In this document: positions 7,832 to 16,347 of the stretch, piece by piece
Layout of the letters: every line of letters starts with the position of its first letter
Numbering within the stretch: position 1 is the first letter of the stretch
The notes under the pieces: model-generated
What the model was told of the DNA's origin: nothing
What the model saw: the letters and a program-made list of their open reading frames with translations, nothing else
The model's database searches: none
Made by a program: the position numbers and the translations under genes
Origin: Spirochaetales bacterium
GTDB taxonomy: Bacteria; Spirochaetota; Spirochaetia; DSM-27196; Alkalispirochaetaceae
Direction of reading: 5' to 3'
NCBI GenBank assembly: GCA_028282545.1
Contig: JANQHT010000146.1
Location: forward strand, 1 to 64,000
DNA length: 64,000 bases

Positions 7832-9153
7832 CCGTCGATTCCCAGGCGTTTCATGCGGTTGTACAGCGTTTTTCGATGCACCTTCAAAAGCCGGGCCGCC
7901 TCGATCTTTTTCCCGCCGGATCGTTGAAGTGCGTCGAGAATCATCTCTCGCGACAGGTGCTCGAACACCGAGTCAAAGGTTGAACGGTCGGGAAGCTCCG
8001 CCGCCCGGTACTGGTTGGGAAGGTCGCCGATCGACATCGTCCCGTGTTCGCAAAAAATCACCGCCCGTTCAATCGCGTTTTTTAGTTCGCGGACGTTTCC
8101 GAACCAGTCGTGCGCCAGAAACGCCTGTTCGACATCGGGGCCAAATTGCGACACCCGGCGTCCGTATGCCGCCGCGTATCGTTTGAGAAAATAGTGCGCC
8201 AACGGCAGGATGTCTTCGCGGCGGTTTCGAAGTGGGGGAATCTCCAGGGTAACAACCGCGAGCCGGTAGTACAGGTCCTCACGGTACCGTTTTTCAATGA
8301 TAGCCTCCTCGATGTCGCGATTGGTCGCCCCGATGATCCGGACGTCCGAGTGAATTGTCTTGGTCCCGCCGAGACGTTCGAACCGTCCATCCTGTATCAC
8401 GCGCAACAACTTGGCCTGAACGTTCATGCTCAGTTCGCCCACTTCGTCGAAGAAGAGCGTTCCGCCGTTTGCTCGTTCGAACGTACCCATCCGCGCGTGC
8501 TTTGCATCGGTGAAAGCCCCGGATTCGTGACCGAACAGTTCACTTTCGAACAACGTGTCTGGGATCGATGCGCAGTTGAGTTTCACGAACTCCCCCGCTC
8601 GCCGCCGGCTTTGAACGTGCAGGCTGTTCGCGATCAACTCCTTCCCCGTGCCGCTCTCCCCGGTGATCAAAACGGGGGCGTCGGTTTCCGCAATCTTCTC
8701 AACCATGCCGAGGATCTCACGCATCTGCGCATTTTCCGTCACGATCAACGGTTTTGTATCGGTCGTTGAGACCGTTTCGCGCACCGATCGTAGTCGTTCG
8801 AGTTCGGCGGTGAGTTCCGGGAGTTTGATCGGCTTCTCGTAGAAGTTCGTAGCCCCGATGCGCATCGATTGAACGATGTTCTCCACCGAGGCGTGACCCG
8901 AAATCATCATGACCGGCGTGTCACGGTGCCGCAGCCGAATCTCGGCAAGGAGGTCAAAACCCGAGACCTTCGGCATTCGAATGTCCAGGAGAATCGCGTC
9001 GTAGACGTTGACGTGCCGCGCCGACTGCCACTCCGCCGGATCGATGAGGATGGTGACCTCGAACGCAAACCCTTCAAGATACTCGGCGAGGGAACGGGCG
9101 AACTCGAGTTCGTCGTCGACGATCAACACCCGAAACGACATACCAGGTATCAT
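7828..9153 (-). CDS. NtrC-family sigma-54-dependent response regulator
   Basis: A 441-residue regulator with three domains. Receiver at 7-120: acidic pair D13/D14, phospho-acceptor D57 (AILLDIRMPK), S85 and K107. AAA+ sigma-54 activation domain at about 135-370: Walker A GESGTGKE at 165-172, sigma-54 contact loop as GAFTDA at 212-217 (a common natural variant of GAFTGA), Walker B FFDE near 234-237, and arginine-finger region FGNVRELKNA at 351-360. A Fis-type helix-turn-helix closes the protein at about 400-436. It is cognate to the kinase encoded next, with a 4-base overlap. ATG at 9151-9153 is preceded by GGGCGG; an internal ATG at 9139-9141 is possible. It most likely activates the sigma-54 promoter at 9327-9342. 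Confidence 0.93.
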   Translation of the reverse strand: MIPGMSFRVLIVDDELEFARSLAEYLEGFAFEVTILIDPAEWQSARHVNVYDAILLDIRMPKVSGFDLLAEIRLRHRDTPVMMISGHASVENIVQSMRIGATNFYEKPIKLPELTAELERLRSVRETVSTTDTKPLIVTENAQMREILGMVEKIAETDAPVLITGESGTGKELIANSLHVQSRRRAGEFVKLNCASIPDTLFESELFGHESGAFTDAKHARMGTFERANGGTLFFDEVGELSMNVQAKLLRVIQDGRFERLGGTKTIHSDVRIIGATNRDIEEAIIEKRYREDLYYRLAVVTLEIPPLRNRREDILPLAHYFLKRYAAAYGRRVSQFGPDVEQAFLAHDWFGNVRELKNAIERAVIFCEHGTMSIGDLPNQYRAAELPDRSTFDSVFEHLSREMILDALQRSGGKKIEAARLLKVHRKTLYNRMKRLGIDG

Positions 9154-9179
9154 TTACCGCCCATATTCCCTCGTCAAGA

Positions 9180-9229
9180 GTGCAAGTGCTTCCCCATTCT
9201 CCTCGCGAAAGCGTGCAACCACTTGCACG
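9180..9229. promoter_or_regulatory. Tandem enhancer-like inverted repeats (response-regulator sites)
   Basis: A perfect 7-bp inverted repeat CGTGCAA-CCAC-TTGCACG spans 9212-9229. A second, degenerate copy, GTGCAA-N4-TTCCCC, spans 9180-9195. The two GTGCAA half-sites are 33 bp apart, three helical turns, so dimers would sit on one DNA face. They lie about 100-150 bp upstream of the sigma-54 promoter and 27 bp upstream of the response-regulator start, the normal place for NtrC-type enhancer sites. Binding by this regulator is inferred. Confidence 0.7.
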
Positions 9230-9326
9230 TGAGGGGTGTCCGGGCAAAAGTAGAGGGTATCCGGCAATCGATGTAAAATCATGTCAGGGAGTGATTTGCG
9301 ATCACTGATGCGATGGTAGCTCCTCT

Positions 9327-9342
9327 TGGCACGCTTCGTGCA
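9327..9342 (+). promoter_or_regulatory. Sigma-54 (-24/-12) promoter of the sugar importer
   Basis: TGGCACG-CTTC-GTGCA matches the sigma-54 consensus TGGCACG-N4-TTGCW at all but one of its fixed positions (G for T at 9338), with the GG and GC elements at the required spacing. Transcription would begin near 9353, just before the AAGGAGG ribosome-binding site of the binding-protein gene. A sigma-54-dependent regulator gene and enhancer-like repeats are adjacent, which makes chance unlikely. Confidence 0.8.
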
Positions 9343-9373
9343 TTACAAGGGGGAAAAACCCAAGGAGGCTTCT

Positions 9374-10486
9374 ATGAAGCGAATGGTATTTTTGTTGGTG
9401 GCGATCGCCCTGGCGTTCGGCATCGCCGGTCAGGTGTTCGCCGGCGGTGAGTCGGAAGAGGGGAGCGGAGCGGGGCTCCAGGTTGGTGTTGTCCTCCCGA
9501 CCAAGGATGAGCCGCGGTGGATCCAGGACGAACAGCGGTTCAAAGACGCGCTCGAAGACCTCGGCTATGGTGTAGAGATTCTCTTCAGCCAGGGAGACCC
9601 GGCGCGTGAGAAGGCCAACGTCGAGTCCCTCATCACAAAGGGCGCCGAAGTTCTCATCATCTGTCCGCACGACGGTTCCGCCGCGGGTGCGGCCGCCGAC
9701 GAGGCGAATCGTGCCGGCGTTAGCGTCATTTCGTACGACCGGCTTATCCGAGATACAGAATCGGTTGACTACTACGTGACCTTCGACAGCGTTGCCGTTG
9801 GTGAGGCGTTTGGTCAGTACCTGGTTGACCGGGCCGAAGGTTCGGGGAACAACCTCTACCTCTACGCAGGTGCCGCCTCCGACAACAACGCCTTCCTCTT
9901 CTTCCAGGGTGCTTGGAACGTGCTGCAACCCAAGATTGCCGACGGTACGTTTGTCGTGCAGAATTCGAGCGCCGCGATTGAGCTCCGGAATAAGCGTGAC
10001 CTCTCGCGATCCGAACTGGCGAGTATCATCGGCCAGGTCACGACGAACTGGAATTTCAACGACGCGAAGAACCTCGCCGAGGCGAACCTGACGGCGGCTC
10101 CGGCATCGGCCAAGGGCACCGTCTTCATCGCGGCGCCCAACGATGGAACGGCTCGCGCGATCGCGGACGCCTTTGGCGCGGACGGCGATGTCGATACGTT
10201 CTACATCACCGGACAGGACGCTGAGAAAGCATCGATCCAGTACATCATCGACGGCAAACAGTCGATGACGGTCTTCAAGGACGTTCGGATGCTCGTCAGT
10301 GACGCGATTGGTGCAGCCGTCGCAATCCTCGAAGGGGAGACCCCGGCCGCAACGGGTGCGTACGACAACGGAGCCAAGGACGTTCCGGCGATCCAGTCGG
10401 AAGTAATCACGGTGGACCGTGACAACGTCCAAAGCGTGTTGATCGACTCCGGTTACTACGCCGCGAGTGACTTCACCGGTCTGTAG
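9374..10486 (+). CDS. Periplasmic sugar-binding protein, ChvE/xylose-binding type
   Basis: A 370-residue type-1 periplasmic binding protein of a CUT2-class sugar importer. A cleavable signal peptide (basic KR, hydrophobic core, cleavage near VFA-GG at residues 20-21) is followed by VGVVLPTKDEPRWIQDEQ, the ligand-contacting N-terminal loop typical of ChvE and xylose/arabinose-binding proteins, and by ISYDRLIRDTE and YYVTFDSVAVGEAFG. ATG at 9374 was chosen because AAGGAGG sits seven bases upstream and the signal peptide begins there; upstream in-frame codons cross the promoter. First gene of the importer operon, driven by the sigma-54 promoter. The ligand is probably a pentose, galactose or uronic acid; the sequence alone does not decide. 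Confidence 0.9.
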   Translation: MKRMVFLLVAIALAFGIAGQVFAGGESEEGSGAGLQVGVVLPTKDEPRWIQDEQRFKDALEDLGYGVEILFSQGDPAREKANVESLITKGAEVLIICPHDGSAAGAAADEANRAGVSVISYDRLIRDTESVDYYVTFDSVAVGEAFGQYLVDRAEGSGNNLYLYAGAASDNNAFLFFQGAWNVLQPKIADGTFVVQNSSAAIELRNKRDLSRSELASIIGQVTTNWNFNDAKNLAEANLTAAPASAKGTVFIAAPNDGTARAIADAFGADGDVDTFYITGQDAEKASIQYIIDGKQSMTVFKDVRMLVSDAIGAAVAILEGETPAATGAYDNGAKDVPAIQSEVITVDRDNVQSVLIDSGYYAASDFTGL

Positions 10487-10496
10487 GTAGTCCGAC

Positions 10497-10532
10497 GGTG
10501 AAAGGCGATAGACAGTACTATCGCCTTTCACC
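10497..10532 (+). promoter_or_regulatory. Intercistronic stem-loop
   Basis: A perfect 15-bp inverted repeat (arms 10497-10511 and 10518-10532) with a 6-base loop ACAGTA lies between the binding-protein stop and the ATPase start. No U-tract follows. Such hairpins usually protect the upstream message from 3' exonucleases or partly terminate transcription, which would raise binding-protein yield relative to ATPase and permease. Confidence 0.75.
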
Positions 10533-10581
10533 TATCCTAAAGGTGCTCTTGCTCCAAGATGCAACGGGTGGAGGCATACCC

Positions 10582-12105
10582 ATGAGCGACTCGCATATTC
10601 TCGAAATGCGGCAGATCACCAAAACGTTTCCCGGCGTCAAAGCGCTCGATAACGTGACGTTCAGCGTTAAGCCGGGCGAGATACACTGCCTGGTGGGCGA
10701 AAACGGCGCCGGCAAGTCGACGCTCATGAAAGTACTGAGCGGTGTTTACCCGTACGGTGAGTACACGGGCGACATCATGTTCGACAGCGCCCTCCAGCAA
10801 TTCAGACGTATCAGCGACAGCGAACGGGCGGGCATTGCCATCATCTACCAGGAACTGGCGCTCGTTCCGGAGATGACGGTCTACGAAAACATCTTTCTCG
10901 GTAACGAAATCGGGGGCGGTATTCTCGTGGACTGGAACGAAACGATCAAACGCGCCGCCGCAATGCTCGATAAGGTCGGCCTTGACGTGAATCCAGAGGC
11001 CAAGATCAGGGACCTGGGAGTTGGAAAGCAGCAGCTCGTAGAGATAGCGAAGGCTCTGAGCCGTGACGTAAAACTTCTCATCCTCGATGAGCCGACAGCC
11101 GCTCTCAACGAGAACGACTGCGACAACCTGTTGGAACTCATTCAGGACCTGAAGCGTCACGGTGTCACGTCGATCATGATCTCCCACAAACTCAAGGAGG
11201 TCATCCGGATTGCGGACACGGTCACCGTTCTGCGGGACGGACAAACCATATGTACGCTTGATGCACACAAGGGCGAGGTTTCCGAATCGGTCCTGATCAA
11301 GCACATGGTTGGGAGAGAGATCGAGAACATCTATCCCGGACGGGAACACCAGATCGCCGACGAAACGGTTCTCGAAGTGTCGGGGTGGGATGCGAGAGAA
11401 GCCCAGAGCGGCAAGCAGGTGTTGAAAGATGTCGCGTTCAATGTTCGCCGTGGCGAAATCGTTGGTATTGCCGGGCTTATGGGATCCGGTCGGACCGAAC
11501 TGGCGCGAAGCATATTCGGCAACCCCGACCGTTACGAACTGTCCGGCGAGCTTCGGATCAACGGCGAGAGTTACTCGCTCGATCATCCGGGGCAGGCGAT
11601 TTCCGTGGGGGTCGCGTACGTCTCGGAGGACCGGAAGCGAAACGGCCTGATTCTGATCCAGGACGTCAAGGACAATATCGTGTTGGCAAATTTGCGGGCC
11701 ATAGCTGCCCGCGGCGTTTTGGACGAGAACGCCGAAGTCAAGGTTGCTCGCGAATACCGCCAGGCGTTGAATATCAAGACACCCACCGTCGAACAGCAGG
11801 TCAATAAGCTCAGCGGCGGGAATCAGCAGAAGGTTTCACTGGCGAAGTGGCTCTTTGTCGAACCAAACGTTCTGATACTCGACGAACCCACACGAGGAAT
11901 CGACGTGGGAGCCAAGTACGAGATCTACACGATCATGAATCGACTGGTTTCCGAAGGCATGAGTATCCTCATGATCTCTTCCGAGTTGCCGGAGGTCCTC
12001 GGCATGAGTGACCGCGTCTATGTCGTGGCGAGCGGTCGTATCACCGGCGAGCTGGACATCGCTGACGCAACTCAGGAAAAGATCATGGAGATGGCAACAA
12101 ACTAG
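10582..12105 (+). CDS. Sugar importer ATP-binding protein, GguA/XylG/RbsA type (two NBDs)
   Basis: A 507-residue CUT2 ATPase with two tandem nucleotide-binding domains. N-terminal domain: Walker A GENGAGKST from residue 39, Q-loop IYQE, signature-like LGVGKQQ, Walker B LLILDEPTAA and H-loop SHKLKEV. C-terminal domain: degenerate Walker A GLMGSGRTEL, signature LSGGNQQK, Walker B VLILDEPTRG and SSELPEV. This pattern, with only one fully active site, is normal for the class. ATG at 10582 is preceded by GGTGGAGG; the frame upstream of it runs through the hairpin. It powers the permease encoded next. The separate kinase-fused ABC domain upstream resembles this protein's first half. Confidence 0.92.
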   Translation: MSDSHILEMRQITKTFPGVKALDNVTFSVKPGEIHCLVGENGAGKSTLMKVLSGVYPYGEYTGDIMFDSALQQFRRISDSERAGIAIIYQELALVPEMTVYENIFLGNEIGGGILVDWNETIKRAAAMLDKVGLDVNPEAKIRDLGVGKQQLVEIAKALSRDVKLLILDEPTAALNENDCDNLLELIQDLKRHGVTSIMISHKLKEVIRIADTVTVLRDGQTICTLDAHKGEVSESVLIKHMVGREIENIYPGREHQIADETVLEVSGWDAREAQSGKQVLKDVAFNVRRGEIVGIAGLMGSGRTELARSIFGNPDRYELSGELRINGESYSLDHPGQAISVGVAYVSEDRKRNGLILIQDVKDNIVLANLRAIAARGVLDENAEVKVAREYRQALNIKTPTVEQQVNKLSGGNQQKVSLAKWLFVEPNVLILDEPTRGIDVGAKYEIYTIMNRLVSEGMSILMISSELPEVLGMSDRVYVVASGRITGELDIADATQEKIMEMATN

Positions 12106-12116
12106 GAGGAGCAGAC

Positions 12117-13304
12117 ATGACTATCAAGGATCTGCGCACGGAACTGCGGAAACACATTCGTGACTACGGCATGTTCATTGCACTCTTTTTTATCTTCGTG
12201 ATCTTTTCGATCACGACGGATGGAGTGTTTGTTTCCTCGCGCAATATCAGCAACCTGTTGAACCAGACCGGCTATATCGCGGTCATTGCGGTCGGCATGA
12301 CGCTCATCATCGTCATTCGGCATATCGACCTCTCGGTGGGCTTCCTCTCCGGTTTTCTTGGTGCCGTCGCTGCGATAGCGCTCGTCTACTGGAACCTGCC
12401 CGTCGTGGTTGTGATCCCTCTTATCCTGCTGCTCGGCGTCGTTGCCGGGCTGATTACCGGCTATCCGGTCGCGAACCTGGGGATACCCGCCTTCGTCGCA
12501 TCCCTCGCCGGATGGTTGATCTACCGCGGTGCCTTGCTCCTGGTCACTTTGAACACCGGGACGATCGTCATACCAAACGCGGCGTTCAATGCGATAGGGA
12601 ACGGTTTCATACCCGACCTACTCGCCTCCGATTGGCTGCTTCCGAATTCGCACAAGCTGACGTTGCTGCTCGGAATCCTGACGATCGTCTGGTACGTCAT
12701 CAGCGCACTTTCCAGTCGGCGCAGCAAGCAGGAGTACAATTTCGAGGTCTTACCGACCGACTTGTTTATCCTCCAACTCGTTTTTGTCTCCGCTTTGATC
12801 GGCGTTGTCACCTGGGTGCTGGCCGGGTACAACGGCATGTCCTGGACCCTGGTGATCGTCCTGCTGGTTGTCGCCGTCTACAGTTTTGTCACCAACCGCA
12901 CGGTCCTTGGGCGACATATCTACGCCGTTGGCGGGAATCCGGAGGCTGCGGAGCTTTCGGGTATCAGCGTCCGAAAGATCACATTTGTTGTTTTCGGTTC
13001 GATGGGCATGCTCTCCGCCCTGTCCGGTATCCTCTTCGCCTCGCGCCTCCAGTCGGCGACGACCACTGCCGGAACGTTGCTCGAACTCGACGCTATCGCG
13101 GCAGCCTACATCGGCGGTGTTTCCGCGGCGGGCGGCGTCGGCAGCGTTGTGGGATCGCTCGTCGGGGCGATCGTCTACACGTCCTTGACGAGCGGAATGA
13201 ACTTGATGGGAATAGATATCTCGTCGCAGTACATCGTCCGCGGTGCCGTTCTTGCAATGGCGGTCATCTTTGACGTGACAACGCGCAAGATCGGAAGCAA
13301 GTAG
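12117..13304 (+). CDS. Sugar importer permease, GguB/XylH type
   Basis: A 395-residue CUT2 inner-membrane permease with about ten hydrophobic segments. It carries IRHIDLSVG and TGYPVANLGIPAFVASLA, and the C-terminal cytoplasmic coupling loop GGNPEAAELSGISVRK, which docks on the ATPase. It is longer than RbsC because of an insertion of about 70 residues in the middle (around residues 150-225), as in GguB/XylH. ATG at 12117 has AGGAGGAG eight bases upstream and follows the ATPase stop by 11 bases. Last gene of the importer operon. Confidence 0.9.
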   Translation: MTIKDLRTELRKHIRDYGMFIALFFIFVIFSITTDGVFVSSRNISNLLNQTGYIAVIAVGMTLIIVIRHIDLSVGFLSGFLGAVAAIALVYWNLPVVVVIPLILLLGVVAGLITGYPVANLGIPAFVASLAGWLIYRGALLLVTLNTGTIVIPNAAFNAIGNGFIPDLLASDWLLPNSHKLTLLLGILTIVWYVISALSSRRSKQEYNFEVLPTDLFILQLVFVSALIGVVTWVLAGYNGMSWTLVIVLLVVAVYSFVTNRTVLGRHIYAVGGNPEAAELSGISVRKITFVVFGSMGMLSALSGILFASRLQSATTTAGTLLELDAIAAAYIGGVSAAGGVGSVVGSLVGAIVYTSLTSGMNLMGIDISSQYIVRGAVLAMAVIFDVTTRKIGSK

Positions 13305-13355
13305 AGGAGGGCGCCGCCTCTTCCGCCGGACCGCCGCTTTGTGTACGGTAGCGAC

Positions 13356-13625
13356 ATGAGAGCCGTCATTACCGTGGTCGGGCAGGACAAACCCGGCATC
13401 ATCGCCGCCGTGAGCGTCCTGCTCGCCGAGCGTTCGGTCAACATCCTGGATATCAGCCAGACGATCATGCAGGGGTTTTTCACCATGATCACCCTGGTGG
13501 ATCTGGCCGGGCTCAATGCGCCGCTCCCCGACCTGCGAACGGAACTCGATCAATTGGGCAAGCGAATAGACGTGGAGATCACGCTGCAGCACGAGGATGT
13601 CTACACCTCGATGCACCGCGTGTAG
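13356..13625 (+). CDS. ACT-domain protein (UPF0237 type)
   Basis: An 89-residue stand-alone ACT domain (AVITVVGQDKPGIIAAV at its start, VNILDISQTIMQGFFTM in the second helix/strand), a fold that binds small ligands, often amino acids. These proteins are almost always encoded next to a UPF0210 protein, as here, and the pair may form one complex. ATG at 13356 gives the standard N terminus; an in-frame GTG at 13341 is possible. No Shine-Dalgarno of note. Biochemical role unknown. Confidence 0.85.
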   Translation: MRAVITVVGQDKPGIIAAVSVLLAERSVNILDISQTIMQGFFTMITLVDLAGLNAPLPDLRTELDQLGKRIDVEITLQHEDVYTSMHRV

Positions 13626-13634
13626 GGGCGCGCC

Positions 13635-15008
13635 GTGATCTTCACGCGCCTGGAAATCGAACAGACGCTCCGCATGTTTCGGGAGCAGAACCTCGATATC
13701 CGTACCATCACGATGGGCATCAACCTGCTCGACTGTGCCGATTCAGATCCAATGCGGCTGAACGAACGAATCTACGAGAAGATCGTCCGTAGCGCCGCCG
13801 GCCTGGTGGAAACCGCGGACGAAATCGGCGTGGAGCTTGGAGTCCCGATCATCAATAAGCGCATCTCCGTGACGCCGGTCGCGCTGGTCGGCGGGGCAGC
13901 CGGTGCCGCTGCGGACGGCGCGGTTCGGATTGCACAGACCCTGGAGCGCGCCGCAACGGAAACGGGTGTGGATTTCCTGGGGGGCTTCTCCGCGTTGGTG
14001 CACAAGGGTGTGACGCCGGCCGATATCGCGCTGATTCGGGCTATCCCGGAGGGGCTCGCCGAAACGACCAGGGTGTGCGCCTCCGCCAACGTCGCGAGTT
14101 CCAAGAGCGGAATCAACATGGACGCCGTGCTTCTGCTCGCGGAGGCGATCAAGAGCGCCGCCGCGCGCACTTCCGCGACCGGCGGATCTGCCTGTTCCCG
14201 TCTGGTTGTGTTTGCCAACGCTCCGGAGGACAACCCCTTTATGGCGGGCGCCTTCCACGGCACCGGCGAACCGGACGTGGTGGTGCACGTGGGCGTGAGC
14301 GGGCCCGGTGTGGTCCAGTCGGCGGTGGCGGAGATGGCCGGCGGCCCGGCACCGCTGGACGCGATCGCGGAAACGGTAAAACGTACCGCCTTCCGCATCA
14401 CGCGCATCGGACAGCTCGTGCTCGACCGTGCCGCGGAACGGCTTGGCGTTCCGGCGGGAATCGTGGATCTCTCCCTTGCGCCGACCCCTGCCGTGGGTGA
14501 CAGCGTTGCCCGGATACTGGAGGAGATGGGGCTCGAGATCGCCGGCGCCCCCGGTTCCACCGCCGCCCTGGCGTTGCTCAACAACGCGGTGAAAAAGGGC
14601 GGCATGATGGCATCCTCCCATGTGGGCGGCCTCTCGGGGAGCTTCCTGCCCGTGAGCGAAGACGAGGGAATGGCGGCTGCGGCGGAGAAGGGCGCCCTTA
14701 CGCTGGAGAAACTCGAAGCGATGACGGCGATCTGTTCCGTCGGCTTGGACATGGTTGCACTCCCGGGGGACACGACCGTCGAAACGATCGCAGGCATCAT
14801 GGCGGACGAGATGGCCATCGGCGTCATGAACCACAAGACCACCGCGGTACGCCTCATCCCGGTACCCGGCGGAACGGCGGGCCAGTGGGTGGAATTCGGC
14901 GGGCTCCTGGGGCGCGCGCCGATAATGCCGGTCAGCCCCTACGCGAGCGCGGGCTTTGTTCGTCGCGGCGGTATCATTCCCGCACCGGTGACGAGCTACC
15001 GGAACTGA
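13635..15008 (+). CDS. UPF0210 family protein
   Basis: A 457-residue member of the UPF0210/DUF711 family, structurally related to anaerobic glycyl-radical-type barrels but of unknown reaction. Conserved stretches include [28 protein letters not shown], the Ser/Cys-containing [23 protein letters not shown] and [15 protein letters not shown]. The start is GTG at 13635 with AGGGGCG upstream; the preceding ACT-domain gene ends nine bases before. The pair forms a small operon, preceded by the importer genes but probably independent of them. Confidence 0.88.
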   Translation: MIFTRLEIEQTLRMFREQNLDIRTITMGINLLDCADSDPMRLNERIYEKIVRSAAGLVETADEIGVELGVPIINKRISVTPVALVGGAAGAAADGAVRIAQTLERAATETGVDFLGGFSALVHKGVTPADIALIRAIPEGLAETTRVCASANVASSKSGINMDAVLLLAEAIKSAAARTSATGGSACSRLVVFANAPEDNPFMAGAFHGTGEPDVVVHVGVSGPGVVQSAVAEMAGGPAPLDAIAETVKRTAFRITRIGQLVLDRAAERLGVPAGIVDLSLAPTPAVGDSVARILEEMGLEIAGAPGSTAALALLNNAVKKGGMMASSHVGGLSGSFLPVSEDEGMAAAAEKGALTLEKLEAMTAICSVGLDMVALPGDTTVETIAGIMADEMAIGVMNHKTTAVRLIPVPGGTAGQWVEFGGLLGRAPIMPVSPYASAGFVRRGGIIPAPVTSYRN

Positions 15009-15013
15009 CGGGA

Positions 15014-15083
15014 TGCAGCGAAGCCCAGCGTTATGTTCTTCGAACCGTGCCAAGGTCATCTGATCTCCAACATGCGAACTGCT
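15014..15083 (+). repeat. 70-bp repeat, copy A (upstream of the thi promoter)
   Basis: Sixty of 70 positions are identical, with no gaps, to copy B at 27984-28053. Shared core words are CGAACCGTGCCAAGG and TGATCTCC, and both copies end in GAACTGCT. It starts five bases after the UPF0210 stop and ends 18 bp before the TTGACG -35 box of the thiamine riboswitch promoter; copy B ends exactly 18 bp before the trp -35 box. Only the right half of the longer trp element is present here. Confidence 0.8.
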
Positions 15084-15101
15084 GGGTCGCCGTGAACCGC
15101 C

Positions 15102-15130
15102 TTGACGCCGGGCCGCGCTATTGGTAGGCT
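15102..15130 (+). promoter_or_regulatory. Putative housekeeping promoter of the thi operon
   Basis: TTGACG (15102-15107), 17-bp spacer, TAGGCT (15125-15130). Transcription would start near 15137, right at the beginning of the TPP aptamer. The -10 box is weak, but the same layout (TTGACA-N17-TAGTTT) follows repeat copy B at the trp operon. Confidence 0.6.
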
Positions 15131-15138
15131 TTTGTTAT

Positions 15139-15215
15139 TCGGGGTGCTTCTCGATTGGAGAGGCTGAGATCACACCCGTGAACCTGATCCGGGTAATGCC
15201 GGCGGAGGGAAATGG
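15139..15215 (+). promoter_or_regulatory. TPP riboswitch (THI element)
   Basis: The conserved TPP aptamer words are all present in order: GGGGTGC at 15141, CTGAGAT followed by ACACCC at about 15164-15178, GAACCTGATC, GGGTAATGCCGGCG and AGGGAA ending near 15211. The thiamine importer genes follow directly. Between aptamer and start codon, CCCC (15256-15259) can pair with the GGGGG Shine-Dalgarno at 15270-15274, so control by hiding the ribosome-binding site is plausible; no U-tract terminator is seen. Confidence 0.93.
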
Positions 15216-15279
15216 CGCTGTTCCGTTTGCTCCCTGACACGGTTGTTCTCATTCGCCCCGCAAAACTGAGGGGGTTTCC

Positions 15280-16347
15280 ATGTTTCATCGTTTTATCGTT
15301 ACCGCTCTGGCCGTAGGAGCTGCGTGCTTCCTGACCCTTGCGGGTTGCGCAAACCGTAACGACTCGCCATCCGACGCAGAATCGGCGGGGGCCTCAGGCA
15401 ACGCGCAGGCCGAACCGTCGGAGGTCGTCGTGTACACCTACGACGCCTTTCCGTCGGCCCTGGAGGATCTGCTTGTTTCCCATTTTGGTGACCAGGGCAC
15501 GACCGTTATCGTGGAACGGTTCGAAGACACCGGCGGGCTCTTCGCCGAGCTACTGCTCACCCGCGACGAATCTCCGGTCGACGTGGTGATCGGGCTCGAC
15601 ACGACGTACCTGGGCCACGCCATTCGCGAAGAGCTCTTCCAGCCCTACACTCCGGAGGCCCTTGCCGGCATCCCGGAGGACTTCGTTGTGGATCCGCTCC
15701 ACCGGCTCGTTCCCTTCGACTACGGCAACGTCGTCTTGAACTATGATTCGGAGCTGCTACCCGAACCGCCGGCCACCTGGGAGGAACTGACGGCGCCGGA
15801 CCTCGCCAATTCGATCGTGCTCACCAACCCCGCCACCTCGTCCCCGGGCCGTAACTTCCTGCTGCTCACGGTTATGCTCTTCGGTGAGGAGGGATACCTC
15901 GACTTCTGGGAGCGCCTCCGTCCGAACGTACTCACCGTGACCGCGGGCTGGTCCGAGGCGTACGGTCTCTACACGCAGGGTGAGGCGCCGATCGTCCTCT
16001 CCTACGAGACGAGTCCCGTATACCACATCGCCTTTGAGGAGACGGATCGCTACCGGAATCTCGTGATCGAGGACGCCGGGTACACGCAGATCGAACTCGC
16101 GGGAATCACCGCCCACAGCGACAACGTTGCCGGTGCCCGGGGGGTGATCGAGTTTGTACTCTCCGAGCAGTTCCAGAGCGAGATACCGCTCAACCAGTTT
16201 ATGTATCCCGTGCGCGTTGACGTGGAGACGCCGGAGGCGTTTGCCGCCGTCGACCGCCCCTCGACCGTACGGTACATGTCGAGCGAACGGATCGAGGAGA
16301 ACTTTGACGAGTGGCTCGCCGCGTGGGAGGAGGTGATGCGGCAGTGA
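15280..16347 (+). CDS. thiB: Thiamine-binding lipoprotein of ABC importer
   Basis: A 355-residue extracytoplasmic binding protein that delivers thiamine (or its phosphates) to ThiPQ. The N terminus is a lipoprotein signal with lipobox LAGC, Cys23, then a Ser/Ala-rich linker; the mature part begins VVVYTYDAFPS, the usual ThiB opening, and holds DVVIGLDTTYL, PFDYGNVVLNYDS and an aromatic-rich C-terminal half (GWSEAYGLYTQGE, YETSPVYH) that stacks on the thiamine rings. ATG at 15280 is preceded by GAGGGGG. Regulated by the TPP riboswitch. The stop overlaps the thiP GTG start. Confidence 0.92.
   Translation: MFHRFIVTALAVGAACFLTLAGCANRNDSPSDAESAGASGNAQAEPSEVVVYTYDAFPSALEDLLVSHFGDQGTTVIVERFEDTGGLFAELLLTRDESPVDVVIGLDTTYLGHAIREELFQPYTPEALAGIPEDFVVDPLHRLVPFDYGNVVLNYDSELLPEPPATWEELTAPDLANSIVLTNPATSSPGRNFLLLTVMLFGEEGYLDFWERLRPNVLTVTAGWSEAYGLYTQGEAPIVLSYETSPVYHIAFEETDRYRNLVIEDAGYTQIELAGITAHSDNVAGARGVIEFVLSEQFQSEIPLNQFMYPVRVDVETPEAFAAVDRPSTVRYMSSERIEENFDEWLAAWEEVMRQ

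Noticed and set aside
7828-9153. The GAFTDA loop in the response regulator as a loss of sigma-54 contact
   Set aside because: GAFTDA is a frequent natural variant in active NtrC-family proteins, and a good sigma-54 promoter is adjacent.
13303-13322. GC-rich imperfect inverted repeat after the sugar permease as a terminator
   Set aside because: The arms pair poorly and no T-tract follows.
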